Positions 1-8,354 are shown, counted from the first letter of the stretch. The stretch: DNA of 64,000 nt from Paractinoplanes brasiliensis (GCF_004362215.1 NZ_SNWR01000001.1:2978001-3042000); one strand, 5' to 3'. The notes: generated by a model from the letters alone, not told the origin. Numbers and translations: made by a program.

Positions 1-1064
1 CCGGGATAGACCGAGCCGTACGCGTGCCCGCCCGTCCGCTCGTAGACCGGGCACACGTTGAGGCAGGCCGAGCAGCGGATGCAGTGCAGCGCCTGGCGTC
101 CCACCTCGTCGGCCAGCACCGCCGTACGCCCGTTGTCGAGCAGCACCAGGTGGAAGTTCTGCGGTCCGTCGCCAGGCGTCACCCCGGTCCACATCGACGT
201 GTACGGGTTCATCCGCTCGCCGGTCGACGCCCGCGGCAACAGCTGCAGGAAGACTTCCAGGTCTTGCCACGCCGGCACGACCTTCTCGATGCCCATCACG
301 GTGATCAGCGTGTCGGGCAGCGTCAGGCACATCCGCCCGTTGCCCTCGCTCTCGACCACGGCCAGCGTCCCGGTCTCGGCGATCCCGAAGTTCGCGCCGG
401 ACACCGCCACCTTCGTCGACAGGAACGTCTCGCGCAGGTAGCGGCGTGCCGCCCCGGCCAGCTCGGACGGCTCGTCGGTGAGCGCCGGGTCGGCCCCGGG
501 CATCTCGCGCAGGAAGATCTCGCGGATCTCCGAGCGGTTGCGGTGGATCGCCGGCACCAGGATGTGCGAGGGCTTGTCGTGGCCCAGCTGCACGATGAGC
601 TCGGCCAGGTCGGTCTCGACCGGGGTGATGCCGTCGGCCTCCAGGGCCTCGTTCAGCCCGATCTCCTGGGTCGCCATCGACTTGACCTTGATGACGCGCC
701 GTTCGCCGGTCTGCCGTACGAGGTCGGTGACGATCCGGTTGGCCTCGAACGCGTCCGCCGCCCAGTGCACCACCCCACCGGCCGCTGTCACCTTCTCTTC
801 CAGCTGTTCGAGCAGGCCGGGCAGATTCGCCATCGTGTACGCCTTGAGGGCCGAACCCGCCGACCGCAGCTCCTGCCAGTCCGGCAGTTCCGCGATCACC
901 CGCCCCGATTTGCCCCGGATCGTCGTCGTGGCGTGCTGCAGGTTGCGCCGCAGCTGCGGATCCGCCAGCGCGACCTTTGCCGCCGCCGGGAACGGCTGGT
1001 CGCCGCGCAGGTGCCCGACGCCTCTGGGTGCGTGGGTGCTGATGGCAGTACCTTCTTTCGTCAT
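1..1064 (-). CDS. lutB: LutB-type iron-sulfur lactate oxidation protein, 3' part beyond the window
   Basis: Reads leftward and runs off the window edge, so only about the first 354 residues are visible. The translation has the LutB landmarks VKSMATQEIGLNE and SGANFGIAETGTL, and, just before the edge, the ferredoxin-type cluster CIRCSACLNVCP. LutABC oxidises L-lactate to pyruvate. Start ATG at 1064 is preceded by GGAGG at 1071-1075. The first 13 residues match no LutB pattern I recognise, and homology-like sequence begins at APRGVGHLRG, so the N terminus may have been remodelled by the neighbouring IS110 element. It would follow lutA directly without that element. It fits the rhamnose arm because rhamnose cleavage yields lactaldehyde, then lactate. 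Confidence 0.9.
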   Translation of the reverse strand, partial: MTKEGTAISTHAPRGVGHLRGDQPFPAAAKVALADPQLRRNLQHATTTIRGKSGRVIAELPDWQELRSAGSALKAYTMANLPGLLEQLEEKVTAAGGVVHWAADAFEANRIVTDLVRQTGERRVIKVKSMATQEIGLNEALEADGITPVETDLAELIVQLGHDKPSHILVPAIHRNRSEIREIFLREMPGADPALTDEPSELAGAARRYLRETFLSTKVAVSGANFGIAETGTLAVVESEGNGRMCLTLPDTLITVMGIEKVVPAWQDLEVFLQLLPRASTGERMNPYTSMWTGVTPGDGPQNFHLVLLDNGRTAVLADEVGRQALHCIRCSACLNVCPVYERTGGHAYGSVYP

Positions 1065-1070
1065 CGGGAG

Positions 1071-1212
1071 CCTCCGAGGAACGCTTTGGGTGCTTGTCCC
1101 TCGAGGACTGACATGAGACGGCGTCCTCGGAGGTGACCGGTGGAGGTCTGACGCCTTCGAGGATGTTGTCCCGTGAGGACTGGTCCATCAGCACGACGCC
1201 GCGCCTCCACCG
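1071..1212 (+). ncRNA. candidate IS110 bridge RNA, two stem-loops
   Basis: The leader of the IS110 recombinase holds two perfect inverted repeats in a row. CCTCCGAGGA (1071-1080) pairs with TCCTCGGAGG (1124-1133). CGGTGGAGG (1138-1146) pairs with CCTCCACCG (1204-1212). Each arm encloses a 43-57 nt loop, and both loops contain a near-copy of TTGTCCC-N2-GAGGACTG (about 1094 and 1166). IS110 elements are known to encode a bridge RNA upstream of the recombinase, with one target-binding and one donor-binding loop. The two-hairpin plan fits, but loop assignment and transcript ends are inference. Confidence 0.45.
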
Positions 1213-1243
1213 CACCTGACCTGCGAGTTGGAAGGAGGTTGCC

Positions 1244-2512
1244 GTGCTGGGAGTCGGTCTGGACTGGGCCGAGGACCACCATGACGTCGCGTTGGGCGTG
1301 CCGGGCAAGGGGGTAATCGAACAGTTCCGCATCGACCACGGCCCCGAAGGGGTGGCCCGGCTGGTCGCCCGCTGCCTGGCCCTGGAAACCGACCCGGCCG
1401 AGGTCCGGGTCGTGCTGGAAACCCGGCACGGGCTGCTGGTCGAGGCCCTGCTCGATGCCGGGTTCACCGTGCTGCCGGTCAACCCGGACCTGGTCGCCCG
1501 CCGCCGCGGCCCGGCCAAGAAGAAAGACGACGCCGAAGACGCACGGATCTGCTGCCTGCTGGCCCTCGACCCCTTTGTCGAGCTGCGCAAACTGATCCCG
1601 CACGGCGAGCTCGGCGCGGAGCTGCGGGCCATTGCTCGTGACGACGACCGGGCCGCCCGCGACGAACGGCGCCTGGGTAACCGGCTGCGCGCCGACCTGC
1701 TCGCGGTGTTCCCCGCCGCGATCGACATCGCCGACGGCGACCTGGGCGCGGCAGTGTTCCTGCGCCTGCTCGAGCGCTGGCCCAGCCACACCGAGCTGGC
1801 CGCCGCCGGCCGTGACGCCGTCGAAGCCCTGGCCCGCGCCAACCGGCACGGCTGGCCCGACCGGTTCGCCGAACGGGTCATAGCTGCCCTGAACAGCCCG
1901 CGGCTTGCGGTGCGCCCGGAGCTGGCCCGGGCGAAGGCCGGCAGCATCCGGCTGGCCGCCGCGCAACTGTTGCTGCTGCGCGAGCAACGCCGGGTCTGGC
2001 AGCGGCGGATGGGTGAGCTGCTTCTGGGAAGCCCGCGTGTCGGCCGGGCGAAGCAGCCGAAGGAGCCCCGGCCGGGGAACGCGTTCCCTGGCGGCGAGAT
2101 CTACCTGAGCATGCCTGGCCTGGGTGATCGTCTCGCCGCCAGGGTCGCCGGTGAAATCGGCGAACACGTCGAGCAGTTCACCACACCCAACGCCCTGCAA
2201 TGCTATGCCGGGACCGCCCCGGTCACGAGACGCTCCGGACGCAGCGAGTTCGTCATCGCCCGCCGCCTGGCCTACAACCGCTACCTCGGCAACGCCGTAC
2301 ATCAATGGGCCTTCTGCAGCCTGCAGCAATCCGGCTGGGCCCGCGCCTTCTACGACGCCAAGATCGCCAAAGGCAAGAGTCACAACGCTGCCCTGCGTGC
2401 CCTCGGCAACCGCTGGCTGGAGATCCTCTGGCACTGCCTGCGCCTGAACGTGCGCTACGACGAAGCCGTCCATACCGCCCACCGCACCCACGCCCTCAAA
2501 CAGGCTGCTTGA
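1244..2512 (+). CDS. IS110-family DEDD/serine recombinase (transposase)
   Basis: 422 residues, full length for the family. The RuvC-like DEDD domain is at the N terminus: GLDWAEDHH at residues 5-13, VVLETRHG near 60, and KDDAEDAR near 95. The C-terminal Tnp domain begins at YLSMPGLGDRLAA and continues to YAGTAPVTRRSGRS, where the conserved catalytic serine of IS110 recombinases is expected. Start GTG follows AAGGAGG with a 5-base gap. The protein would act with a bridge RNA to recombine the circular element into its target. No frameshift or stop is visible, so the element may still be active. Confidence 0.93.
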   Translation: MLGVGLDWAEDHHDVALGVPGKGVIEQFRIDHGPEGVARLVARCLALETDPAEVRVVLETRHGLLVEALLDAGFTVLPVNPDLVARRRGPAKKKDDAEDARICCLLALDPFVELRKLIPHGELGAELRAIARDDDRAARDERRLGNRLRADLLAVFPAAIDIADGDLGAAVFLRLLERWPSHTELAAAGRDAVEALARANRHGWPDRFAERVIAALNSPRLAVRPELARAKAGSIRLAAAQLLLLREQRRVWQRRMGELLLGSPRVGRAKQPKEPRPGNAFPGGEIYLSMPGLGDRLAARVAGEIGEHVEQFTTPNALQCYAGTAPVTRRSGRSEFVIARRLAYNRYLGNAVHQWAFCSLQQSGWARAFYDAKIAKGKSHNAALRALGNRWLEILWHCLRLNVRYDEAVHTAHRTHALKQAA

Positions 2513-2514
2513 GG

Positions 2515-2520
2515 TTGACA
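2515..2520 (+). promoter_or_regulatory. -35-like TTGACA at the IS110 right end
   Basis: A perfect TTGACA sits 2 bases after the recombinase stop, pointing outward. In IS110 elements the excised circle joins the right end to the left end, so a -35 box here and a -10 box in the left leader form a junction promoter for the bridge RNA. I did not find a convincing -10 downstream in the present linear arrangement. Confidence 0.4.
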
Positions 2521-2529
2521 GAGGATGTC

Positions 2530-3267
2530 TCATGCCGTCGCCTCCGTGCTCGCCAGGATCTCCGCCAGGTGGACCGTCCGTACGCCCGTACGCAACCGGG
2601 ACAGGCCACCGCCGATGTGCATGAGGCACGACGCGTCGCCCGCCGTGCAGACGTCGGCCCCGGTGCTGAGCACGTGCCGCATCTTGTCGGCGAGCATGGC
2701 CGTCGACGTGTCGGCGTTCTTCACCGCGAACGTGCCGCCGAACCCGCAGCACTGCTCGGCCTGGGGCAGCTCGACCAGATCGAGACCGCGTACGTGGCGC
2801 AGCAGCCGCAACGGGCGGTCACCGACCCGCAGGATACGCAGCGAGTGGCAGGTCGGGTGGTAGGTGACCCGGTGCGGGTAGTACGCACCCACGTCCTCGA
2901 CCTCGAGCACGTCGACGAGCAGCTCGGACAACTCGTACGTGCGGCTCGCGACCGCCTCCGCGCGGGCGGCCAGGCCTTCCTGCCCGGCGTGGCGCGCGAC
3001 CGTCGCGTGCTGGTGACGGATCGATCCCACGCAACTGCCCGAGGGCGCCACCACCACGTCACACGCCTCGAAGGTGCGCACGTGCCGGCGTACGAGGGGA
3101 AGGGCTTGATCCTGATACCCCGTGTTGACGTGCATCTGGCCGCAACAGGTCTGCTCGGGCGGGAAAACCACCTCGTGACCGAGCCGTTCGAGCAACTGGA
3201 CGGTCGCCTTGGCCGCCGCGGGGAACATCGTGTCGGCGAGGCAGGTGGCGAACAACGCTATGCGCAT
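2530..3267 (-). CDS. lutA: LutA-type CCG-domain lactate oxidation protein
   Basis: 245 residues, normal for LutA. Two cysteine-rich CCG domains are seen: TCCGQ near residue 41 with CVGS near 79, then TCHS near 139 and QCCGFGG near 171. LutA works with LutB and LutC in the iron-sulfur lactate dehydrogenase complex in the cytoplasm. It starts 3 bases after rhaB ends and belongs to the rhaEW-rhaB-lut transcription unit. The stop overlaps an ATG (ATGA at 2530-2533), possibly the old coupling to the next gene before IS110 arrived. Confidence 0.93.
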   Translation of the reverse strand: MRIALFATCLADTMFPAAAKATVQLLERLGHEVVFPPEQTCCGQMHVNTGYQDQALPLVRRHVRTFEACDVVVAPSGSCVGSIRHQHATVARHAGQEGLAARAEAVASRTYELSELLVDVLEVEDVGAYYPHRVTYHPTCHSLRILRVGDRPLRLLRHVRGLDLVELPQAEQCCGFGGTFAVKNADTSTAMLADKMRHVLSTGADVCTAGDASCLMHIGGGLSRLRTGVRTVHLAEILASTEATA

Positions 3268-3270
3268 GAG

Positions 3271-4599
3271 CTACCTCCGTACGGGGTCGTAGCGCACCAC
3301 CTGCTGAGTCTCGCGCAGAACCGACCGCAGCGCCGCGAGGTCGCCCCCGATCACCCCGGCCGCGCGCGCCTGCACCAGCACGTTGCCGAGCGCGGTGGCC
3401 TCGACCGGACCGGCCAGCACGGGCAGCCCGCACGCGTCGGCGGTCAGTTGGCAGAGCAGTTCGTTCCGGGCGCCGCCGCCGACGATGTGCACCGCGTCGA
3501 CGTGCCGTCCGGACAGCTCCTGCGCCTGCTCGATCGCCCTCTTGTGGGCCAGCGCCAGACTGTCCACGATGCACCTGGTCACCTGGGCCGGGCTCGCGTC
3601 GGCGGGCAGCCCGGCCGCCTTCGCGACCCGCTGGGCCATGGCGCCGGGCGGCAGGAAGGCGGGGTCGTCGATGTCGACGAGAACGGGCTTCTCGCGGGAC
3701 GCCTTTCGCAACAGCTCCCCGATGTCGGGCGAACCCCATTCCCGCATGCATTCCTGCAACGGCCAGAGCCCCATCACGTTGCGCAGAAAACGAATGGTGC
3801 CGTCGACGCCGCCCTCGTTGGTGAAGTTGGCCTTCCGCGATTGCGGGCCGAGCACCGGGCCGGCCAGTTCCAGGCCGACCAGCGACCAGGTGCCGCACGA
3901 GATGTACGCGAAATTCGCGCCCTCCGCCGGCACCCCGACCACGGCCGACGCGGTGTCGTGCGAACCGACCGCCACCACTTTGGTTCCGTGGTGCTCCCCG
4001 ATCGTCTCGCCGGGCCGGCGGATCGGCGGCAGGCTGAACGGCAGCGCCGAGGTCAAAGGCACAGACCATTCCCCCGTACGCACGTCGAGCAGGCCGGTCG
4101 TCGACGCGTTGGTGTATTCGGCGCCGATCTCGCCGGTCAGCCAGTAGGCCAGCAGATCGGGGATGAGCAGCAAGTGCCGCGCGATCCCGAATTGCGGCGT
4201 GCGCCGGGCGGCGGCCAGCTGGTAGATCGTGTTGAACGGCAGTTTCTGCAGACCGTTGATCTCGTAGAGCCGCTCGTCGGAGATGTCGAGCCGTACGCCG
4301 TCGGTGCGACTGTCCCGATAGTGCACGGGATTGCCGATCAGGGCGCCGGACGCGTCGAGCAGGCCGTAGTCGACCGCCCACGCGTCGATGCCGACGCTGT
4401 CGACCGGACCGGCCTTTTCCAGCCCTCTTCGCATCTCGCGATAGAGGCCCAGAATGTCCCAGTGCAGGTGGTGGGTGCGCACCGGCTCGTTGGCGAACCG
4501 GTGCGTTTCTTCCAGCTCGATGTCACCGTCCCGGACCCGGCCGACCATGACCCGCCCGCTGGACGCGCCGAGGTCGACCGCGGCGAAACTTCTCATCAC
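3271..4599 (-). CDS. rhaB: L-rhamnulokinase
   Basis: 442 residues of the FGGY sugar kinase family. The N-terminal phosphate motif AAVDLGASSGR is at residues 5-15. DAWAVDYGLLD near 94, SHDTASAVVG near 236 and the ATP-site glycine run VHIVGGGARNELL near 373 follow in the usual order. SHDTASAV and the DLGASSGRV start are typical of rhamnulokinases rather than xylulokinases. The enzyme phosphorylates L-rhamnulose to rhamnulose-1-phosphate, the substrate of the upstream aldolase. Its ATG overlaps the stop of rhaEW (4596-4599), so the two are translationally coupled. Confidence 0.92.
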   Translation of the reverse strand: MMRSFAAVDLGASSGRVMVGRVRDGDIELEETHRFANEPVRTHHLHWDILGLYREMRRGLEKAGPVDSVGIDAWAVDYGLLDASGALIGNPVHYRDSRTDGVRLDISDERLYEINGLQKLPFNTIYQLAAARRTPQFGIARHLLLIPDLLAYWLTGEIGAEYTNASTTGLLDVRTGEWSVPLTSALPFSLPPIRRPGETIGEHHGTKVVAVGSHDTASAVVGVPAEGANFAYISCGTWSLVGLELAGPVLGPQSRKANFTNEGGVDGTIRFLRNVMGLWPLQECMREWGSPDIGELLRKASREKPVLVDIDDPAFLPPGAMAQRVAKAAGLPADASPAQVTRCIVDSLALAHKRAIEQAQELSGRHVDAVHIVGGGARNELLCQLTADACGLPVLAGPVEATALGNVLVQARAAGVIGGDLAALRSVLRETQQVVRYDPVRR

Positions 4600-6614
4600 C
4601 GCAGGAAGGCCGCCGCCACCCCGGCGTCGACCGGGATGTGCAGGCCCGTCGTGTGGGTGAGGTCGCCCCCGGTCAGCGCGAACACCGCGTTGGCCACGTG
4701 CTCGGGCAGCACCTCACGCTTGAGCAGGGTGCGCTGCGCGTAGTACTCGCCCAGCCTCTCTTCCGGCACGCCGTAGACCGCGGCTCGTTGGGCGCCCCAG
4801 CCGGAGGCGAAGATCCCGGACCCCCGTACGACGCCGTCGGGGTTGATGCCGTTGACGCGTACGCCGTGCGGCCCCAGCTCGGCGGCGAGGAGGCGCACCT
4901 GATGGGCCTGGTCGGCCTTGGCAGCGCCGTACGCGACGTTGTTGGGCCCGGCGAAGACCGCGTTCTTGCTGGAGATGTAGACGATGTCGCCGCCCAGGCC
5001 CTGCGCGAGGAGGACGCGGGCGGCCTCGCGGGACACCAGGAACGACCCCTTCGCCATCACGTCGTGCTGCAGGTCCCAGTCCTGCTCGGTCGTCTCGAGC
5101 AGCGGCTTCGAGATCGACAGGCCGGCGTTGTTGACGACCAGGTCGACGCCGCCATAGGTCAGCACGGCCTCCCGCAGCGACTTCCTTATCGCGTCGGCGT
5201 TGGTCACATCGGCGGTGACGGCGCTCCCGCCGATCTCGTCGGCTGTCCGTTGCGCGGCTTCCGCGTCACGGTCGGCCACCACCACGCAGGCGCCCTCCGC
5301 CGCGAGCCGCAGGGCGATCGCGCGCCCGATCCCCGAGCCGCCGCCGGTCACGTACGCGATCCGGGTGGCCAGCGGCTTCGGCTCGGGCAGGCGCTGCAGC
5401 TTGGCCTCCTCGAGCGCCCAGTACTCGATGCGGAACTTCTCGGCCTCGTCGATCGGCGCGTACGTGGAAACCGACTCGGCGCCGCGCATCACGTTGATCG
5501 CGTTGACGTAGAACTCGCCGGCCACCCGCGCGGTCTGCTTGTTGGCGCCGAACGAGAACATGCCCACGCCGGGCGCCAGCACGATGGCCGGGTCGGCGCC
5601 GCGGATGGCCGGGCTGGCGGCGGTGGCATGCCGGTCGTAGTAGGCGCGATAGTCCTCGCGGTACGCCGCGTGCAACTCCCGTGCCCGTGCCACCACCTCG
5701 TCGAGCGGCGCGTCGGGCGCGGTGTCGAGCACCATCGGCTTGACCTTCGTACGCAGGAAGTGGTCGGGGCAGCTCGTGCCCTTCCCGGCCAGTTCGTGGA
5801 CGCGCTCGCTGTTGACGAAATCGAGCACGACGTCGCTGTCGGTGTAGTGGCCTATGTGGACGCGGTCGGTCGAGACGAGGCCCCGCAGAACCGGGAAGAG
5901 GGCCGCCGCCCTGGCCTTCCGCGCCTCCTCCGGCAGGCTCGCCGTACGCGGCGCCCCGAACGGCTGCGCTTTGCCGTTCTTGCTCAGGTAATTCGCGGCA
6001 CGCTCGATGATCTCGACCGAGTTGCGCTCGCACTCCTCGCTGGTGGCGCCCCACGCGGTGATCCCGTGCCCGCCCAGAATGACCCCGATGGCCTGCGGGT
6101 TCGCCTTCTGCGCGGCGGCGATGTCGAGACCCAGCTGGAAACCGGGACGCCGCCACGGCACCCACAGCACCCGATCGCCGAAGATCTCCTCGGTCAGCGC
6201 CGGCCCGTCGGCCGCGGTGGCGATCGCGATGCCGGAGTCGGGATGCAGGTGGTCGACGTGCGCGACGTCGACGAGCCCGTGCATGGCGGTGTCGATCGAC
6301 GGCGCCGCTGCGTTTTTGCCGTGCAGGCAGTAATCGAACGCTGCGACCATCTGGTCCTCGCGCTCGACACCCGGGTAGGTGCGGGTCAGCGCCCGCAGCC
6401 GGTCGAGGCGGAGCACTGCCAGGCCGTTCTCGGTGAGGGTGCCGAGGTCGCCGCCGGAGCCCTTGACCCACAGCAGGTCGACCGGCTCGCCGGTGACGGG
6501 GTCGGCCGCCGTGCCCTTGGCCGAGGTGTTGCCGCCGGCGTAGTTGGTGTTGCGCGGGTCGGCCCCGAGCCGGTTGCTGCGTTCCAGGAGGTCACGGACT
6601 GCTTGGTTGGTCAT
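4596..6614 (-). CDS. rhaEW: bifunctional rhamnulose-1-phosphate aldolase / lactaldehyde dehydrogenase
   Basis: 672 residues, the length of the fused RhaEW (YuxG-like) enzymes. The first 390 residues are a class II aldolase with zinc-site histidines in HVDHLHPDSG and GGHGITAW. The last 250 are a short-chain dehydrogenase with the NAD motif TGGGSGIGRA and catalytic YGAAK. It splits rhamnulose-1-phosphate into dihydroxyacetone phosphate and L-lactaldehyde and oxidises the latter to lactate, explaining the lut genes downstream. ATG is preceded by CGGAGG. First gene of the leftward arm, behind a LacI operator at 6648-6659. Confidence 0.92.
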   Translation of the reverse strand: MTNQAVRDLLERSNRLGADPRNTNYAGGNTSAKGTAADPVTGEPVDLLWVKGSGGDLGTLTENGLAVLRLDRLRALTRTYPGVEREDQMVAAFDYCLHGKNAAAPSIDTAMHGLVDVAHVDHLHPDSGIAIATAADGPALTEEIFGDRVLWVPWRRPGFQLGLDIAAAQKANPQAIGVILGGHGITAWGATSEECERNSVEIIERAANYLSKNGKAQPFGAPRTASLPEEARKARAAALFPVLRGLVSTDRVHIGHYTDSDVVLDFVNSERVHELAGKGTSCPDHFLRTKVKPMVLDTAPDAPLDEVVARARELHAAYREDYRAYYDRHATAASPAIRGADPAIVLAPGVGMFSFGANKQTARVAGEFYVNAINVMRGAESVSTYAPIDEAEKFRIEYWALEEAKLQRLPEPKPLATRIAYVTGGGSGIGRAIALRLAAEGACVVVADRDAEAAQRTADEIGGSAVTADVTNADAIRKSLREAVLTYGGVDLVVNNAGLSISKPLLETTEQDWDLQHDVMAKGSFLVSREAARVLLAQGLGGDIVYISSKNAVFAGPNNVAYGAAKADQAHQVRLLAAELGPHGVRVNGINPDGVVRGSGIFASGWGAQRAAVYGVPEERLGEYYAQRTLLKREVLPEHVANAVFALTGGDLTHTTGLHIPVDAGVAAAFLR

Positions 6615-6647
6615 GGTGTCCTCCGTGCTTTGTTGAACGACACGCCC

Positions 6648-6659
6648 TGAAACGTTTCA
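6648..6659. promoter_or_regulatory. LacI-family operator TGAAACGTTTCA
   Basis: A perfect 12-bp palindrome, 34 bases upstream of the rhaEW start and about 12 bases downstream of the predicted -10 box. The same word, with one changed central base, occurs twice in front of the transporter arm. Such CG-centred palindromes are typical of LacI-family sites, and the lacI gene lies between the two arms. Confidence 0.7.
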
Positions 6660-6671
6660 TAGATTGCCGTC

Positions 6672-6701
6672 AGATTACGGGGCGGCGCCACCGCCGGTCA
6701 A
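6672..6701 (-). promoter_or_regulatory. predicted promoter of the rhaEW-rhaB-lut arm
   Basis: On the minus strand TTGACC (6701-6696) and TAATCT (6677-6672) are 18 bases apart, close to the housekeeping sigma consensus. The operator at 6648-6659 would overlap or directly follow the transcription start. The stretch 6702-6890 beyond it shows no gene or clear signal. Confidence 0.55.
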
Positions 6702-6890
6702 GAGACGAACGTTGATCACGGGTCGCGGGGGCCTACAGACCCACCCTCCACGGGGGACCCCCGCCACCGACAATTATCCCGCAACAACCCGATCATCAGG
6801 GGCCGACCGCGATCAACCTGTGGACAACCACGGCCCTGTGGACAACGCTTCAACGTGTCAGCCCAGGTGGAGGCATTCCCGCTTATCGGC

Positions 6891-7124
6891 ACAGCCCCGA
6901 CTCAGCCGACGCAGCCCCGACTCAGCGAGCCCAGCCCCCGCTCAGCGGGCGCAACCCCGACTCAGCAAGCCCAGCCTCCGCTCAGCGAGCCCAGCCCCAA
7001 CCCAGCAAGCCCAGCCCCAACCCAGCAAGCGCAACCCCAACCCAGCAAGCGCAACCCCGGCTCAGCAAGCCCAGCCCCGCTCAGCAAGCCCAGCCCCCGC
7101 TCAGCGAGCCCAGCCCCGGCTCAC
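6891..7124. repeat. 20-bp tandem repeat array, about 11.5 units, overlapping the lacI 3' end
   Basis: Units of the form CCAGCCCCNRCTCAGCRAGC follow one another with an exact 20-bp period from 6891 to 7070; one 19-bp unit follows and then two more, the last partial. Units differ by a few substitutions. The array enters the lacI gene: the last codons of the regulator (SRGWAR and stop) are made of repeat sequence. There are no unique spacers, so it is not a CRISPR array. On the lacI strand it forms its 3' tail or untranslated region. Confidence 0.9.
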
Positions 7125-8135
7125 CGTCGAGGCGCGAGCCACCAACTCCGGCGTGAACTGCAGCTGCTGGTGGCGGTGGTCCCGGTTGGTGGCCTCGTCG
7201 AGCACCAGCTGGGCCGCCGCGCGGCCGAGTTCCTGGCGGGGCTGGCGTACGGAGGTCAGCGGCACCGCAGCCGCCGCCGCGAACTCGATGTCGTCGAAAC
7301 CGACGATGGCCAGGTCGTCCGGCACGCGCAGGCCGGCGCCGATGCTCTGCTGCAGCAGACCCAGCGCGAGCAGGTCGTTGGCGCAGAACGCGGCCGTGGG
7401 GCGTCGCCGCGCGGGCAGGCCGGCCAGCCGCTCCCCCGCCGAACGTCCCTCGGCCACGGTCAGCGCCTCGGTCGGCAGATAGATCAGATCCTCGGGGTCA
7501 CGGCCGAGCGACTCCCACATCTCACGGGCGCCCTGCAACCGCTCGCTCACCTGGCCCAGTGACTCGGGCCCGCCGACCACGGCGACCCGGGTGTGTCCCT
7601 GCTCGGCCAGATGCTCCACCGCGATGCGGCCGCCGAGAACGTCGTCGACGGAGACCGAGCAGCAGCTGTCGGCGCCACGCACCCGGTCGACGATCACCAG
7701 CGGTACGCCACGGCGGGCCAGCTCGTCGAGGTGCGGCGCGGACGGGTCGACCGGGGTGATCAGGATGCCCTGCACCCGCTGCTGGAGCAGCCGGTCGAGG
7801 TGCACCGCCTCGCGGGCCGCGCGGCTGTTGCTGTTGCAGATGAACAGCGAGAGGTCGGCGTCCTCGGCGGCGAGCTCGATGCCCTGGGCCACGTCGTGGA
7901 AGAACGGGTTGGTGCCGTCGAGCATCACGTACGCCAGGGTGCGGCTGGTGCCGGCGCGCAGTTGCCGGGCCGACTCGTTACGCACGAAGCCCAGCTCGGA
8001 CATGGCCCGCTCGACCCGCTCGCGGGTGCGCGCGCTGACCACCTCGGGCCGGTTCATCACGTTGGAGACGGTGCCCAGGGAGACGCCGGCGGCAGCCGCC
8101 ACGTCCTTGACCGACGGCGTCTTGCCGTTCCGCAC
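7101..8135 (-). CDS. LacI-family transcriptional regulator, probable rhamnose repressor
   Basis: 345 residues from the GTG at 8135, which has AGGAGG five bases upstream; a longer reading to 8204 lacks such support. The helix-turn-helix is PSVKDVAAAAGVSLGTVSNV near residues 7-26, followed by the hinge NESARQLRAGTSRT and a periplasmic-binding-like sensor domain with GFDDIEFA. It lies between the leftward rha/lut arm and the rightward importer arm, both of which carry matching palindromes, so it most likely represses both and is released by a rhamnose-derived ligand. The C-terminal tail is encoded by a tandem repeat. Confidence 0.9.
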   Translation of the reverse strand: MRNGKTPSVKDVAAAAGVSLGTVSNVMNRPEVVSARTRERVERAMSELGFVRNESARQLRAGTSRTLAYVMLDGTNPFFHDVAQGIELAAEDADLSLFICNSNSRAAREAVHLDRLLQQRVQGILITPVDPSAPHLDELARRGVPLVIVDRVRGADSCCSVSVDDVLGGRIAVEHLAEQGHTRVAVVGGPESLGQVSERLQGAREMWESLGRDPEDLIYLPTEALTVAEGRSAGERLAGLPARRRPTAAFCANDLLALGLLQQSIGAGLRVPDDLAIVGFDDIEFAAAAAVPLTSVRQPRQELGRAAAQLVLDEATNRDHRHQQLQFTPELVARASTVSRGWAR

Positions 8136-8277
8136 CACGACCTCCTGAGCTGGCGTTACGGGCAGCACACACCCGAGTGGACCGTGGACGACGCCGACCC
8201 GCAACCTGGTCTGCGATCGGCGTCTGCCGGTTCGGCCACCGCCCCGGGTACGGCGTGGTGATCGAGCGACCGGGCTT

Positions 8278-8289
8278 TGAAACGTTGAA
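8278..8289. promoter_or_regulatory. half-conserved LacI operator near lacI
   Basis: TGAAACGTTGAA matches the first nine bases of the TGAAACGTTTCA operator. It lies 143 bases upstream of the lacI start and 66 bases before the importer promoter. It could serve autoregulation or DNA looping with the two sites at 8401-8432. Confidence 0.4.
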
Positions 8290-8354
8290 TTCGCATCTTA
8301 CGGCACCGGGTCGGTAAACGACGGTCGTGTTTCCACAACGTTTCCGCCCAGCGC

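Larger units (their letters stand above)
1071..2528 (+). mobile_element. IS110-family insertion element, approximate ends
   Basis: The element holds one recombinase gene, a long structured left leader and a short right end, the usual IS110 plan. It lies between lutA and lutB, two genes that normally adjoin. IS110 elements make no long terminal repeats or reliable target duplications, so the ends are estimates. The left end is placed at the first stem-loop and the right end after TTGACA and the GAGGATGT word. ATGAGAC at 1112-1118 recurs inverted as GTCTCAT at 2527-2533, which may mark a junction or may be chance. Confidence 0.6.

Noticed and set aside
2200..4743. Very long rightward open frame (847 codons)
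   Set aside because: It is the GC-rich shadow of lutA and rhaB; its translation is Arg/Gln/His-rich without family features.
6891..7124. Possible CRISPR array
   Set aside because: The 20-bp units are contiguous with no unique spacers and no cas genes nearby.
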